Positions 1-6,864 of a stretch of 12,505 bases of DNA are shown one piece after another. The translations under genes and the position numbers were made by a program. Below the pieces are notes generated by a model that saw only the letters and a program-made list of their open reading frames with translations, did no database searches and was not told the origin of the DNA. Source of the stretch: Bacillota bacterium (lineage in GTDB: Bacteria; Bacillota; Clostridia; Christensenellales; Borkfalkiaceae); the NCBI GenBank assembly GCA_003343765.1, contig QAKO01000079.1:1-12505 (forward strand), in the 5' to 3' direction. Numbering within the stretch: the first letter of the stretch is position 1; every line of letters starts with the position of its first letter.

Positions 1-303
1 AATCTGTCCACGTCGAGCATACTGTTCTCGTACATCGTTCCCGTATTTATCGGAATGTTCATCGGCACGGCGAGCATCGACGCGGTGGGCGTGGTCGTTG
101 CAGCGATCGGCATGGAGTTTCTCAATTACGGGCTTGACTGCCTCGGCGTAGGGGCGGGCGGTTACCAGCAGATTATTTTCGGAATGTTCATGCTTGCGTT
201 CTATGCGTTCTCTGCGCAGGCAGGAAATCTGAAAAAATTAGCAAACAAAATTGTTGCAAAATTTTCAAAACAGAAGAACAAGGAGATTCCCGATGTACAT
301 TGA
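1..303 (+). CDS. Ribose-type sugar ABC transporter permease, C-terminal fragment (5' end outside window)
   Basis: The frame is open from base 1 and stops at TGA 301-303, giving about 100 residues. It reads as the last two to three membrane segments of an RbsC/BPD_transp_2 permease: hydrophobic stretches around SILFSYIVPVFIGMFIG and GVVVAAIGMEFLNYGL, a Gly-rich GVGAGGYQQIIFG turn typical of the family's end, a final hydrophobic helix, and a Lys-rich cytoplasmic tail. Such permeases form the membrane channel of CUT2-type importers for ribose, xylose, galactose and related monosaccharides. The substrate cannot be told from this end. The next gene starts inside its last codons (ATG at 293), so the two are translationally coupled. 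The assignment rests on pattern and hydrophobicity, not a computed alignment. It is on the opposite strand from the main operon and may belong to another locus, because a junction lies about 250 bases downstream. Confidence 0.72.
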   Translation, partial: NLSTSSILFSYIVPVFIGMFIGTASIDAVGVVVAAIGMEFLNYGLDCLGVGAGGYQQIIFGMFMLAFYAFSAQAGNLKKLANKIVAKFSKQKNKEIPDVH

Positions 304-598
304 TCTGAAAAAAAATCCGTTCTTTCTGTCGGATAAAGATATTGCATGGGTGCAGGAACAACTTGCGGCGATGACCGAACAGGAAAAGATCGCGCAGCTG
401 TTTTGTCTGATCACTTATACCGACGACGAGCAATATCTGGCATATTTGGCAGGCGGTCTGAAAGTGGGCGGCGTTATGACGCGTACGATGAGCCTGTCGG
501 AGCTTATCAATACGGTGACGCGTTTGCAGAAGCATGCAAAGATCCCCATCGGCCACAAAAAGTCATTGTATCCTGCAGCAAACGAGTTGACCGCCTGA
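293..598 (+). pseudogene. Glycoside hydrolase family 3 (beta-N-acetylhexosaminidase/NagZ-like), truncated N-terminal piece
   Basis: The start is ATG 293, with AAGGAG at 280-285 seven bases upstream and an 11-base overlap with the permease gene. An upstream in-frame ATG at 251 lies inside the permease gene and has no comparable site. The first ~86 residues match the opening of GH3 hexosaminidases: MTEQEKIAQLF (compare MTLEEKIGQLF), a GGLKVGGVM segment (compare GGIML/GGVI), and LQKHAKIPI, which in the family leads into IPLLIAANLE. After residue ~86 (base ~550) the match stops. The remaining 15 codons are antisense to a permease and end at TGA 596-598. A normal GH3 enzyme has 400 or more residues, so the barrel and all catalytic residues (the GH3 nucleophile Asp in KxxPGHG-type relatives) are missing. 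It is either a rearrangement-truncated gene or a contig chimera. As it stands it cannot be an active enzyme. Confidence 0.7.
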
Positions 599-663
599 AT
601 GCACAGCACCGGCACCGCAAGCGGAAGGCAAATGCTGAAAAACATTTTCAACTCTCCCGCCAA
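547..663 (-). pseudogene. Internal fragment of a MalG-type (CUT1) sugar ABC permease
   Basis: Read on the minus strand, about 38 codons give a piece that starts at AGELKMFFS, continues through the invariant-looking LPLAVPVL, and ends at YNDFLWPM. This is the second half of the EAA cytoplasmic loop, which docks to the ATPase, plus the next membrane helix ending in the WNDFLWP-like hallmark of MalG-family permeases. In a complete protein (usually ~270-300 residues) this lies near residues 190-235. Upstream of AGELK the family expects EAAxxDGA, which is absent; instead the sequence passes into the propeller gene in another frame near 658-664. Downstream of WPM it passes into the GH3 frame near 545-552. 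Both ends are therefore abrupt. It is the only CUT1 permease sequence in the window, directly downstream of the solute-binding and propeller genes where permease genes are expected. Confidence 0.65.
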
Positions 664-1843
664 CCTTGCCGGCATACATCTTCTTTCCCGTATTTTTGGC
701 GGATTGCGCTATGATCCTGAATTTATGCTGACTGATAAATCCGACCACTCCAAGAGCTGTACAGCCTGTTGCAATCACAAGCAACACGACCGTAACATAA
801 GCCAGCACCACATAGAGTGTATAGTAGCGCATTTCGTTCCAGTTGTAAGTGTTTACAACGGAAGAAGACTGCACCCAGATAGAGAACTGCGCATCATCGG
901 ACAGGCAGATCCCTTCCACCTTTCCCTGTATCTTCTGTTCGAGAAGGATCTCTCCCGAAAAATCCATCTGCGTAAGATTGCCGTTGATATCGGAAACAAT
1001 AAGCGAATCTTTGTTGACTGCCAATGCACCGTTGGCACTGTTGAGTTCTTCTTTATAGAAGATCATGGCAAGATTTGCATCATACGCCCCGACTCCGCCC
1101 GTATCGTCCATAAAGACAAACGTGCCGTCCGACAAAAACACACCCGCGCTCGGATTGTAATCCAACCCTACCACGTCTTTCAGCTCTCCCGCCGCGTCAT
1201 AAACATTTATGATACCGTACGCAGACAGCACATACAAAGATTCCGACTGCGGCAAGTATCCTACCGAAACGACGGGTATTTCCAGAAATAAAGAATTGAT
1301 CCTTTCCTGATAGATCTTGTCGCTCTCGTTTTCTCCTTGCTCTTCATGGCTTACGCCTTCGGTCAGATCGACAAACTGAAGATTTTCGTCGAAACAATAA
1401 ACACGGTTACGGTTTACGTTGGTACTGCCCGCAACAAACAGCTTTCCGTCCGCCGAATAGATACAAGCAGGATTATAATTGACGGAAACGGAGGCTGTAA
1501 CTTCACCCTGCCCGTCCAAAAGCCAGATATTTCTGTCTTCCGTCGCCACGGCCAATGTATCGCCGAAATCTTGCAACAAGACGATTTTACTGTCAAACTT
1601 ATGCAAAACCGACAGTTCCCCGCTGTCTGTATCCCTGTATTCGATCGTTCCGTCCGTCAGACCGTAATAGGTGTTTTCGCTGCCCGCATACACGACATTG
1701 ACGTCGGCGGACAAAGAAATTTTATCCGGTCTGACCATGAGACTGCCGAATAATATCACGGCAAACGCGATCAGACAGAGCAGACAAACGAGCGAAAGCG
1801 CGAAAAATATTCTTTGTTTATTTAAACTGCTTTTTATAGTCAT
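563..1843 (-). CDS. Membrane protein with extracellular beta-propeller, probable N-terminal part of a sugar ABC transporter permease
   Basis: ATG at 1843 has GGAGG six bases upstream and follows the solute-binding gene by 14 bases. Residues ~11-36 form a first membrane helix and residues ~343-369 a second (YVVLAYVTVVLLVIATG). Between them lie ~300 residues of repeated short strands of the type G-x-I-x-x-Y/L-D-x-x-G-E (GTIEYRDTDSGEL, NIWLLDGQGEV, GIINVYDAAGEL, GNLTQMDFSGEI). That is the look of a PQQ/WD-like beta-propeller, most likely outside the membrane. After residue ~394 (base ~660) the reading frame crosses into a MalG-type permease fragment out of frame, so the final ~32 residues, ending at 563, are not natural. 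Its place after a sugar-binding protein and the transport-type second helix suggest an N-terminal extension of a permease whose channel domain has been lost here. A free-standing sensor or membrane lectin is possible. I do not recognise a characterised homologue. Confidence 0.6.
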   Translation of the reverse strand: MTIKSSLNKQRIFFALSLVCLLCLIAFAVILFGSLMVRPDKISLSADVNVVYAGSENTYYGLTDGTIEYRDTDSGELSVLHKFDSKIVLLQDFGDTLAVATEDRNIWLLDGQGEVTASVSVNYNPACIYSADGKLFVAGSTNVNRNRVYCFDENLQFVDLTEGVSHEEQGENESDKIYQERINSLFLEIPVVSVGYLPQSESLYVLSAYGIINVYDAAGELKDVVGLDYNPSAGVFLSDGTFVFMDDTGGVGAYDANLAMIFYKEELNSANGALAVNKDSLIVSDINGNLTQMDFSGEILLEQKIQGKVEGICLSDDAQFSIWVQSSSVVNTYNWNEMRYYTLYVVLAYVTVVLLVIATGCTALGVVGFISQHKFRIIAQSAKNTGKKMYAGKVGGRVENVFQHLPSACGAGAVHSGGQLVCCRIQ

Positions 1844-1857
1844 TTTCGCCTCCGTGT

Positions 1858-3444
1858 TTATTTCCTGGGATCCAACGCGGGATTATCCGTCGCATCCGTC
1901 CTGTACTGCATACTGCGCAGCCAATAAGGCACACTCGTTACACAATTTTCCTGCAAAGCGTTACAGTATGCGACCAGATCACCGCCCGATCCGTAGTATT
2001 GCTGCGAAAGTTCAACGTATTGCCGTACACCTTCCGCCTCATCCATAAAGCCTCTGGAAAAGCCTGCCAAAGGATTGGAATCTGCACTGCCCTGAAACTC
2101 AACATCGTACTTTCCGACCCACTTTTCCGGCATTTCCACATTATAAACCAAAGAAATACCCTGCGGCGCAATGTTTTCGCGCGCCATCGCTTCCAGATAG
2201 ATCGTTTGTCCCTGCGGCGACGCAAAAAACATGAGAAAATCCATCGCCAGATCCGATTGCTTCTTGTTCTTGTTGATCACCCCGTAATATCCGCTTGCGC
2301 CACCCGTATCGCGCGTATAATCAACCCCCACTTCCACGCCTTCCGTCTGGGATGTCATGGGCGGATACTGAAACACACCCACTTCAAATCCTTCCACACC
2401 GTTATCGTCAAAGGTACGCTCTATGCCGGCGTAAAAACTCATAAGATCAATGTAGATCGCCGCTTCTTCTCTTAAAAAATATTTCACGGCATCGTCCGGT
2501 TTCAAGGAAGTAAAATTCTCCGGAACATATTCGGGTACAAGTCTGGAAAGGTTCTTCACCATGTCCTGAAATTTCGGATGCGAAGGCCCCACCACTCCGT
2601 CTTCCACTAACTGCGCCAGACGGATCTTGTTTACAATATACCCTTCTTCCGTATCGTTGAACTTATCCTCTTTATTAAAAAACCAGGAAGATTGCAGCTC
2701 TTCATCATACAGATAATCTCCCGGCTGCGCAACGACGAGTTCTTCCATATCACGGAAATATTGATCCGTATAGACCCGATACAGCCAGCCGAATTGCCAT
2801 GACCAGAAGCTGGCATAATCTCCGCCGATCGCCAATGGAATGATCCCGTTGGAAGATAAATGTTCGCAAGCGACGATCAAATCATCCCAATTCCATTCCT
2901 GAACAGATTTTCCGACCGTTTCTTCCACTTTATACTGGTCAAAAAGATCTTTGTTGTAAAACCAGGCTGTAATGACCTGTTCGGGATTCAGACTGTAAAC
3001 CTGCCCGTTCGACGCACCCGAAGACTGCGGATAAGCAACTTTCTCCATCAACGTTTTCCAGACTGCATCCTCCGCATATGGATTCGGCTTGTTCAGGTAT
3101 TGCGAAAAATCCACAAACTTGTCTTTACTGTAAAATGACGATACCCCGTTGTTAATAACGATATCTGCAGTCGGCGTTCCTACAGTCAGCTGGTTGGACA
3201 GCCAAGTATCATATGTGCTGCCTTCTTTCTGATCCAATGTGATCTTGACCCCGGGATTCAGCTTTTCGTACTCATCCGCAAGCGTGCGCCAGACTGGTTC
3301 TTCCACCCCGAAATCCCAAGCCAAAACAAGCGTCTGCCCTGTACTTCCTCCGCTTCCCGCACAGCCGAAAAAGGATACCGTTATACAACCTATCAGCAGC
3401 GCCAATACAATTTGTCTTAAAATTTTATAGACCCGTTTGTTCAT
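1858..3444 (-). CDS. Extracellular sugar-binding lipoprotein of an ABC importer (family 1 solute-binding protein)
   Basis: The 528-residue protein starts at ATG 3444 behind AAGGAG (spacing ~6). Residues ~10-29 are a lipoprotein signal ending at FFGC, followed by a Gly/Ser linker, so Cys would be lipidated and the protein tethered outside the membrane. The mature part opens with TLVLAWDFG, then ADEYEKLNPGVKITL, the usual opening strand and helix of SBP_bac_1 proteins, and continues through a TADIVINNG segment. Near the C-terminus, QSDLAMDFLMFFASPQGQTIYLEAM is the typical lobe-closing helix. At over 500 residues it is longer than the ~420-440 common for this family, closer to the larger oligosaccharide binders. 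The role is capture of an oligosaccharide for a CUT1 importer; the sugar is not readable, but neighbouring GH78 points to rhamnosides. The hairpin just upstream of its start may allow higher expression of this gene than of the genes before it. Confidence 0.88.
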   Translation of the reverse strand: MNKRVYKILRQIVLALLIGCITVSFFGCAGSGGSTGQTLVLAWDFGVEEPVWRTLADEYEKLNPGVKITLDQKEGSTYDTWLSNQLTVGTPTADIVINNGVSSFYSKDKFVDFSQYLNKPNPYAEDAVWKTLMEKVAYPQSSGASNGQVYSLNPEQVITAWFYNKDLFDQYKVEETVGKSVQEWNWDDLIVACEHLSSNGIIPLAIGGDYASFWSWQFGWLYRVYTDQYFRDMEELVVAQPGDYLYDEELQSSWFFNKEDKFNDTEEGYIVNKIRLAQLVEDGVVGPSHPKFQDMVKNLSRLVPEYVPENFTSLKPDDAVKYFLREEAAIYIDLMSFYAGIERTFDDNGVEGFEVGVFQYPPMTSQTEGVEVGVDYTRDTGGASGYYGVINKNKKQSDLAMDFLMFFASPQGQTIYLEAMARENIAPQGISLVYNVEMPEKWVGKYDVEFQGSADSNPLAGFSRGFMDEAEGVRQYVELSQQYYGSGGDLVAYCNALQENCVTSVPYWLRSMQYRTDATDNPALDPRK

Positions 3445-3466
3445 TTTATCTCCTTACAGGATTTTT

Positions 3467-3502
3467 GCATCGACACTTCGGTACAGACAGAAGTGTCGAT
3501 GC
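3467..3502 (-). promoter_or_regulatory. Intercistronic perfect hairpin upstream of the solute-binding gene
   Basis: Left arm gcatcgacacttc (3467-3479) pairs perfectly with gaagtgtcgatgc (3490-3502), giving a 13-bp stem and a 10-base loop. It lies in the only sizeable gap of the operon, between the anchored-protein gene (restored stop 3514) and the solute-binding gene (start 3444). On the coding (minus) strand it is followed by A's rather than a run of T's, so it is not a classic intrinsic terminator in either direction. Likely roles are mRNA processing or 3'-end protection that raises the level of the solute-binding message, as known for other sugar importer operons, or a symmetrical operator for a repressor. 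No promoter is evident next to it. Confidence 0.6.
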
Positions 3503-3513
3503 GTAAACTTGAC

Positions 3514-4493
3514 TTATTTCCTCTTTCTGCGAAGCAACACGGTTCCGCTTGCCGTTATCACTGCTCCCGCTGCCAAAACCGCAGCACCTGTTCCCGCAAA
3601 CAAAACAGACCTTCCCCGATCTCCTTTTCCAGTTCGGTTATGCTTCCGTTGCCGATCTTCACCGATTCGGGATAAACTCTTTCCACTTCGATACTTTTGA
3701 TCAGAACAACAAAGTCTTCACAATTTTGTTCGCCGACAGCCGGCTGTGCCATGCCCAGATGGAAATACGCCTGGTTGTTTTCAAAATCGGAAACGTGCAT
3801 CTGGAAAGGATTGAGCGACGCGCTCGTATCCGACTGCGTACCTGCATACGGATCGCATTGTGCAGGGAAAATACCGTCCGCTTTGAATGCGAAATTATTC
3901 GGATCGCTTTCCGAAGCAGAAAGCCCGAAGGTATGCTCCCCGACAGAATACGTTGCGCCCCAATCGGTATTGCAGGAAAGATTGGTCTCACCCTGCCAGT
4001 AACCGTTCTCCATCAATTTGGTTTTCATGCCCCACATCATGTATGTAACGCTCTTGGCGGATTCCGCAAAGAGGTCGGTGTTCATTTTCTGGTTAAAGCC
4101 GACTGACCACCACTGCACTTTGTTATTAAAATGCGCCTGCGCATTCGCACCTGTCGCGCCGTCCGTGGTCGGGCCGAGCACTTTCAGCGTCACTTCCACG
4201 TCCGTAACGTCCACAGGAATGTTCATATACACATACCCGTTTGTAAACGTCGTGTCTTTGACGACAGGCGACATCGTTACGAGAAGACCTGTATCCCCTT
4301 CCACCCCGTTATAATCGACGACATCCTCCATCGTGATCGAGCAATTCGGGCCTTCCTTGGTCACAAAATACTCCGTTTTTGCCGCATTGAAATACTCTTT
4401 TTCCGTCTCTTCCGCAGCAACCGACAACCCGCCGAACGCAAACCCCGAAACACACAGGGCCAACGCGGCTGCACAACTGATAATTTTTTTCAT
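3514..4493 (-). pseudogene. Secreted, C-terminally membrane-anchored protein of unknown family, frameshifted near its end
   Basis: ATG 4493 follows AGGAGG (spacing ~6) and lies 12 bases after the lipoprotein gene. Residues 1-~27 form a Sec signal with likely cleavage after SVA (before AEE). The body is strand-rich, with many Trp, Tyr, Asn and Thr, and looks like a beta-sandwich that could bind glycan. I do not recognise the family. As sequenced, the frame ends at TGA 3558-3560 (311 residues), reading a Cys/Gln/Arg-rich tail. Restoring one base at the C-run 3614-3617 joins the body to a frame that encodes VLFAGTGAAVLAAGAVITASG, then VLLRRKRK and stop TAA at 3514-3516. That is a textbook membrane anchor with positive stop-transfer tail, giving 326 residues. 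The anchor frame being so well formed means the frameshift is recent, a sequencing or assembly error in a homopolymer, or phase variation. No LPxTG sortase motif is present. Confidence 0.72.
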
Positions 4494-4505
4494 AATTTCC
4501 TCCTT

Positions 4506-5795
4506 TTATTTTGTATATGCTTTCAAAGATAAGTTGCTCATTTCAAAAGCGCAATCCCAGTTGCCCATATTTTCCCATCCGACCTGATAGAAACTTAACG
4601 TCAGATCATCAGGTGTAACTCCATACCACGGGTTCGCATAGGTTGCCCCTCCGATCTGTACTGTCTCACTGCTGCTTTGCAACTTTCTTATCAATACATA
4701 ATTGACCATTTTATAAAGATCATATTTTACCGTAACTTCCTTGCCGATCTCCATCTTTTCTCCTTGAAGATCAAAATACTGACCTTGTTCTTCCGCCGGC
4801 CCGATCCGATAAAAAGCCTGCCCGTGCTGGTCCATGTTGCAGATCTCCGTCTGGTTGGATGAATTGGATGACCAATAATTCATTCCGACAAAAAATCCGC
4901 TGGTAGGCGCATCTTTTTTTCGGAAAAAGAAAGTTCCCTGCAAACTCGCCTCGGAAGGCGAATGAGCAACTCCCGCCGCAAGTTCCGGCTGATCGTAACG
5001 GTCTGAACTTCCGTCCGGCCAGGTATTGATCTGTTCGGCCTTGGTCACTTTCATCGTCACCTGATATTCCATTTTATTGTACAACGCCATATCGATCTCT
5101 TCTCTGAAATTCTGGTGTATATACAGATGAGGCCAGGTATTGTTGGCAAAATCTCCCGTATAAGCGTATGCCGAATTGCTGATATCGTTGTAAGAATTGT
5201 ATTTTACTGTAAGTTTCCCTTGCTTATCACTTCCCAGCGACTTTACAAACTTGGGTGAGGAATTATACATTTCGGGATAATGTTCATGCATATAATCGTT
5301 GTACTGCTCGATCAAAAGTGCCTGATCTGTATTTGTCGTCACCTTACTTTTTACGCAAAGACGAAAATCGTGCAATTCATCTACAGCCGTACCGTATTCG
5401 TCTAATATATTCTTCTTCGCACCCTCTTCCAGCTCCCAATATACGTCCTGTTCCAGTCCGCTCGCCGTAACCCCGTCATCCAGCGTCGCTTTACCGAGCG
5501 GCTGAATATAAATATCCTGCCCTATATCGCGATAGGTAAGCGGCGTACCTTTTTTGAGACTTGCGTCTCCCGAAAAACTTGTACCGTAGATCCAACCGGC
5601 CCCGAATCCGTTATCAAACTGTCTGTCCTTAAAGATCTGAACCCAGCCGTCTCCGCTCTCCGACCAATCCACATTGTTTCCGCCCGAAGAATCGTTACCG
5701 TCAGGCGGAGTATTTTGTTTCCCGTCTGAGGCACACCCCGCAAAACCTGCAAGCATCATAACACCTCCCAAAAGCAATGCAAGAGCTTTTTTCAT
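4506..5795 (-). CDS. Surface lipoprotein of unknown family, possible glycan-binding protein
   Basis: The start chosen is ATG 5795 (429 residues), because TAAGGAGG lies six bases upstream and the protein then opens with a clean lipoprotein signal: MKKAL, a hydrophobic core, and lipobox LAGFAGC at residues ~15-21. An in-frame ATG at 5852 would add 19 charged residues inside the preceding gene. After the Cys comes a Gly/Ser/Asn/Asp-rich spacer (to residue ~45), then a long strand-rich region full of Trp, Tyr and Asn (GWVQIFKD, WPHLYIHQNF, TFFFRKKD, FFVGMNYWSSNSSN), ending in an NWDCAFEMSNLSLKAY strand. This resembles jelly-roll or lectin-like folds in composition only; no catalytic motif is recognised. 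It is sandwiched between a cytoplasmic URO-D-like gene (10-base gap) and a second exported protein (12-base gap). Position and export suggest capture of a polysaccharide at the cell surface. Confidence 0.75.
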   Translation of the reverse strand: MKKALALLLGGVMMLAGFAGCASDGKQNTPPDGNDSSGGNNVDWSESGDGWVQIFKDRQFDNGFGAGWIYGTSFSGDASLKKGTPLTYRDIGQDIYIQPLGKATLDDGVTASGLEQDVYWELEEGAKKNILDEYGTAVDELHDFRLCVKSKVTTNTDQALLIEQYNDYMHEHYPEMYNSSPKFVKSLGSDKQGKLTVKYNSYNDISNSAYAYTGDFANNTWPHLYIHQNFREEIDMALYNKMEYQVTMKVTKAEQINTWPDGSSDRYDQPELAAGVAHSPSEASLQGTFFFRKKDAPTSGFFVGMNYWSSNSSNQTEICNMDQHGQAFYRIGPAEEQGQYFDLQGEKMEIGKEVTVKYDLYKMVNYVLIRKLQSSSETVQIGGATYANPWYGVTPDDLTLSFYQVGWENMGNWDCAFEMSNLSLKAYTK

Positions 5796-5805
5796 TTTTT
5801 CCTCC

Positions 5806-6864
5806 TTATCTTTGTCTGTATTTTCGATAAAACTCGTCGTACCAAAGTGCATTGTCCACAGGCGTGTTCGGCGGAATGTGGTTTCCTACCGCGCAGACAA
5901 ATCCGGGGTATTGTTTGCCGAAATTCATTACACGCAACACTTCACGTTCAATGTCTTCCTTTGTCCCCGAAAGCAGCACTCTCGTATCGACATCGCCCAC
6001 AAACCCGTGTGTCTTACCGTGTTTGCGCGCAAAGCCTTCCATATCCGATCCCGGTTCAAATACTAACATATCTGCCCCGCAATCTACAATATCGTCCGTA
6101 AATTCACGGTAATCACCGTCCGACGTAAACAGTATCTTTTTCCCTGCCTGCTTACAAGGTTCCAGCAGTTTTTTCAGATACGGTATCACGTTTCGCTTAT
6201 ACCAATCATACGATGCAAACTTGCCGCTTGTCCATGTGATATCGTCATGCATCATCAGTACGGGTACTTTGCTTTTCGCAAATGCTTCGTAAAACTGCCT
6301 GCACCATTCATAATAACTTTCCATCACCTTGTCAAACTCTTCGTATGCCATACATTCCAGAAACATTTCCCAGCCGTAAACGTATGTGAGACCCGATATC
6401 AGTGTAATATACACGCCCCCCATGTTCACCGTGTCGGGAAACGTCTTGCACATATTGTCATATTCGGTGTTGTATGTGCGGATCAGTTCTTCCTGATCAA
6501 ATGCCCCGTAAAATTTCGGACAATCCAATGCCAATGCATCGTCAATATCCGTAAACAATGAAAAAACTTTTTCGTCTTTGTCCGATTGCCCCGACGCCGA
6601 TTCCGCATACACCGCGTGCCCCATGTTCGAGATCTTTCCGTAACGCTCCAGATAGTTTTTATGAATATTTACATACCAAAGCAATGAAAAATCCCAGTCT
6701 TTGATAAATTTTGCGCTGGCTCGATCTCTGTTTTCCAAAATATCCGTATCAATGCCGGTCACCTTTTTCACCAGATCCCAATGCACATGCGCACTGTATT
6801 CCGTACGAGGCACATAATCAGGCATTTGCATATTGATCGCCTGCATTCCTTCCTTGAATCCCAT
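5806..6864 (-). CDS. Uroporphyrinogen decarboxylase (URO-D) superfamily protein, function unknown
   Basis: This is a 352-residue cytoplasmic protein without signal or membrane helix. The opening, MGFKEGMQAINMQMPDYVPRTEY, fits the family pattern (ER..AaL....PDRVPv). The middle has VPVLMMHDDITWTSG, comparable to the D-D-x-g stretch of URO-D-like barrels, and the C-terminal half has KKILFTSDGDYREF, GADMLVFEPG, THGFVGDVDTRVLLSGTKEDIEREV and GNHIPPNTPVDNALWYDEFY, which are the late barrel strands. It is not a heme-pathway HemE: the context is sugar use and the sequence is a distant branch. Related corrinoid methyltransferases (MtaA/CmuA type) bind zinc through an H-x-C-G segment, but here that strand reads LFTSDGD, so zinc-dependent methyl transfer is doubtful. 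The start at 6864 (GGAAGGAG, spacing ~10) overlaps the rhamnosidase gene by 47 bases. Similar proteins occur beside glycosidase genes in gut anaerobes, role unassigned. Confidence 0.8.
   Translation of the reverse strand: MGFKEGMQAINMQMPDYVPRTEYSAHVHWDLVKKVTGIDTDILENRDRASAKFIKDWDFSLLWYVNIHKNYLERYGKISNMGHAVYAESASGQSDKDEKVFSLFTDIDDALALDCPKFYGAFDQEELIRTYNTEYDNMCKTFPDTVNMGGVYITLISGLTYVYGWEMFLECMAYEEFDKVMESYYEWCRQFYEAFAKSKVPVLMMHDDITWTSGKFASYDWYKRNVIPYLKKLLEPCKQAGKKILFTSDGDYREFTDDIVDCGADMLVFEPGSDMEGFARKHGKTHGFVGDVDTRVLLSGTKEDIEREVLRVMNFGKQYPGFVCAVGNHIPPNTPVDNALWYDEFYRKYRQR

Noticed and set aside
541..668. Insertion sequence or phage attachment site at the junction
   Set aside because: No transposase or integrase frame, terminal inverted repeats or target duplication could be seen around the joins.
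599..1291. 230-codon open frame on the plus strand, antisense to the propeller gene
   Set aside because: Its residues are Arg/His/Ile-rich shadow sequence with no domain pattern or ribosome site, while the minus-strand frame has a start site, membrane helices and repeats.
3467..3502. Intrinsic terminator ending the first part of the operon
   Set aside because: The stem is followed by A's on the transcribed sense, not a U-tract, and the next gene has no visible promoter of its own.
3549..4106. 185-codon plus-strand open frame opposite the anchored secreted protein
   Set aside because: No ribosome site or recognisable domain; the minus strand carries a signal peptide and strong ribosome site.
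5796..5852. Upstream ATG at 5852 for the lipoprotein
   Set aside because: It would put 19 charged residues before a clean lipoprotein signal; the TAAGGAGG site places the start at 5795.
5806..6864. Heme-pathway uroporphyrinogen decarboxylase (hemE)
   Set aside because: The sequence is a distant branch and the neighbours are sugar-use genes; no heme-pathway genes are near.
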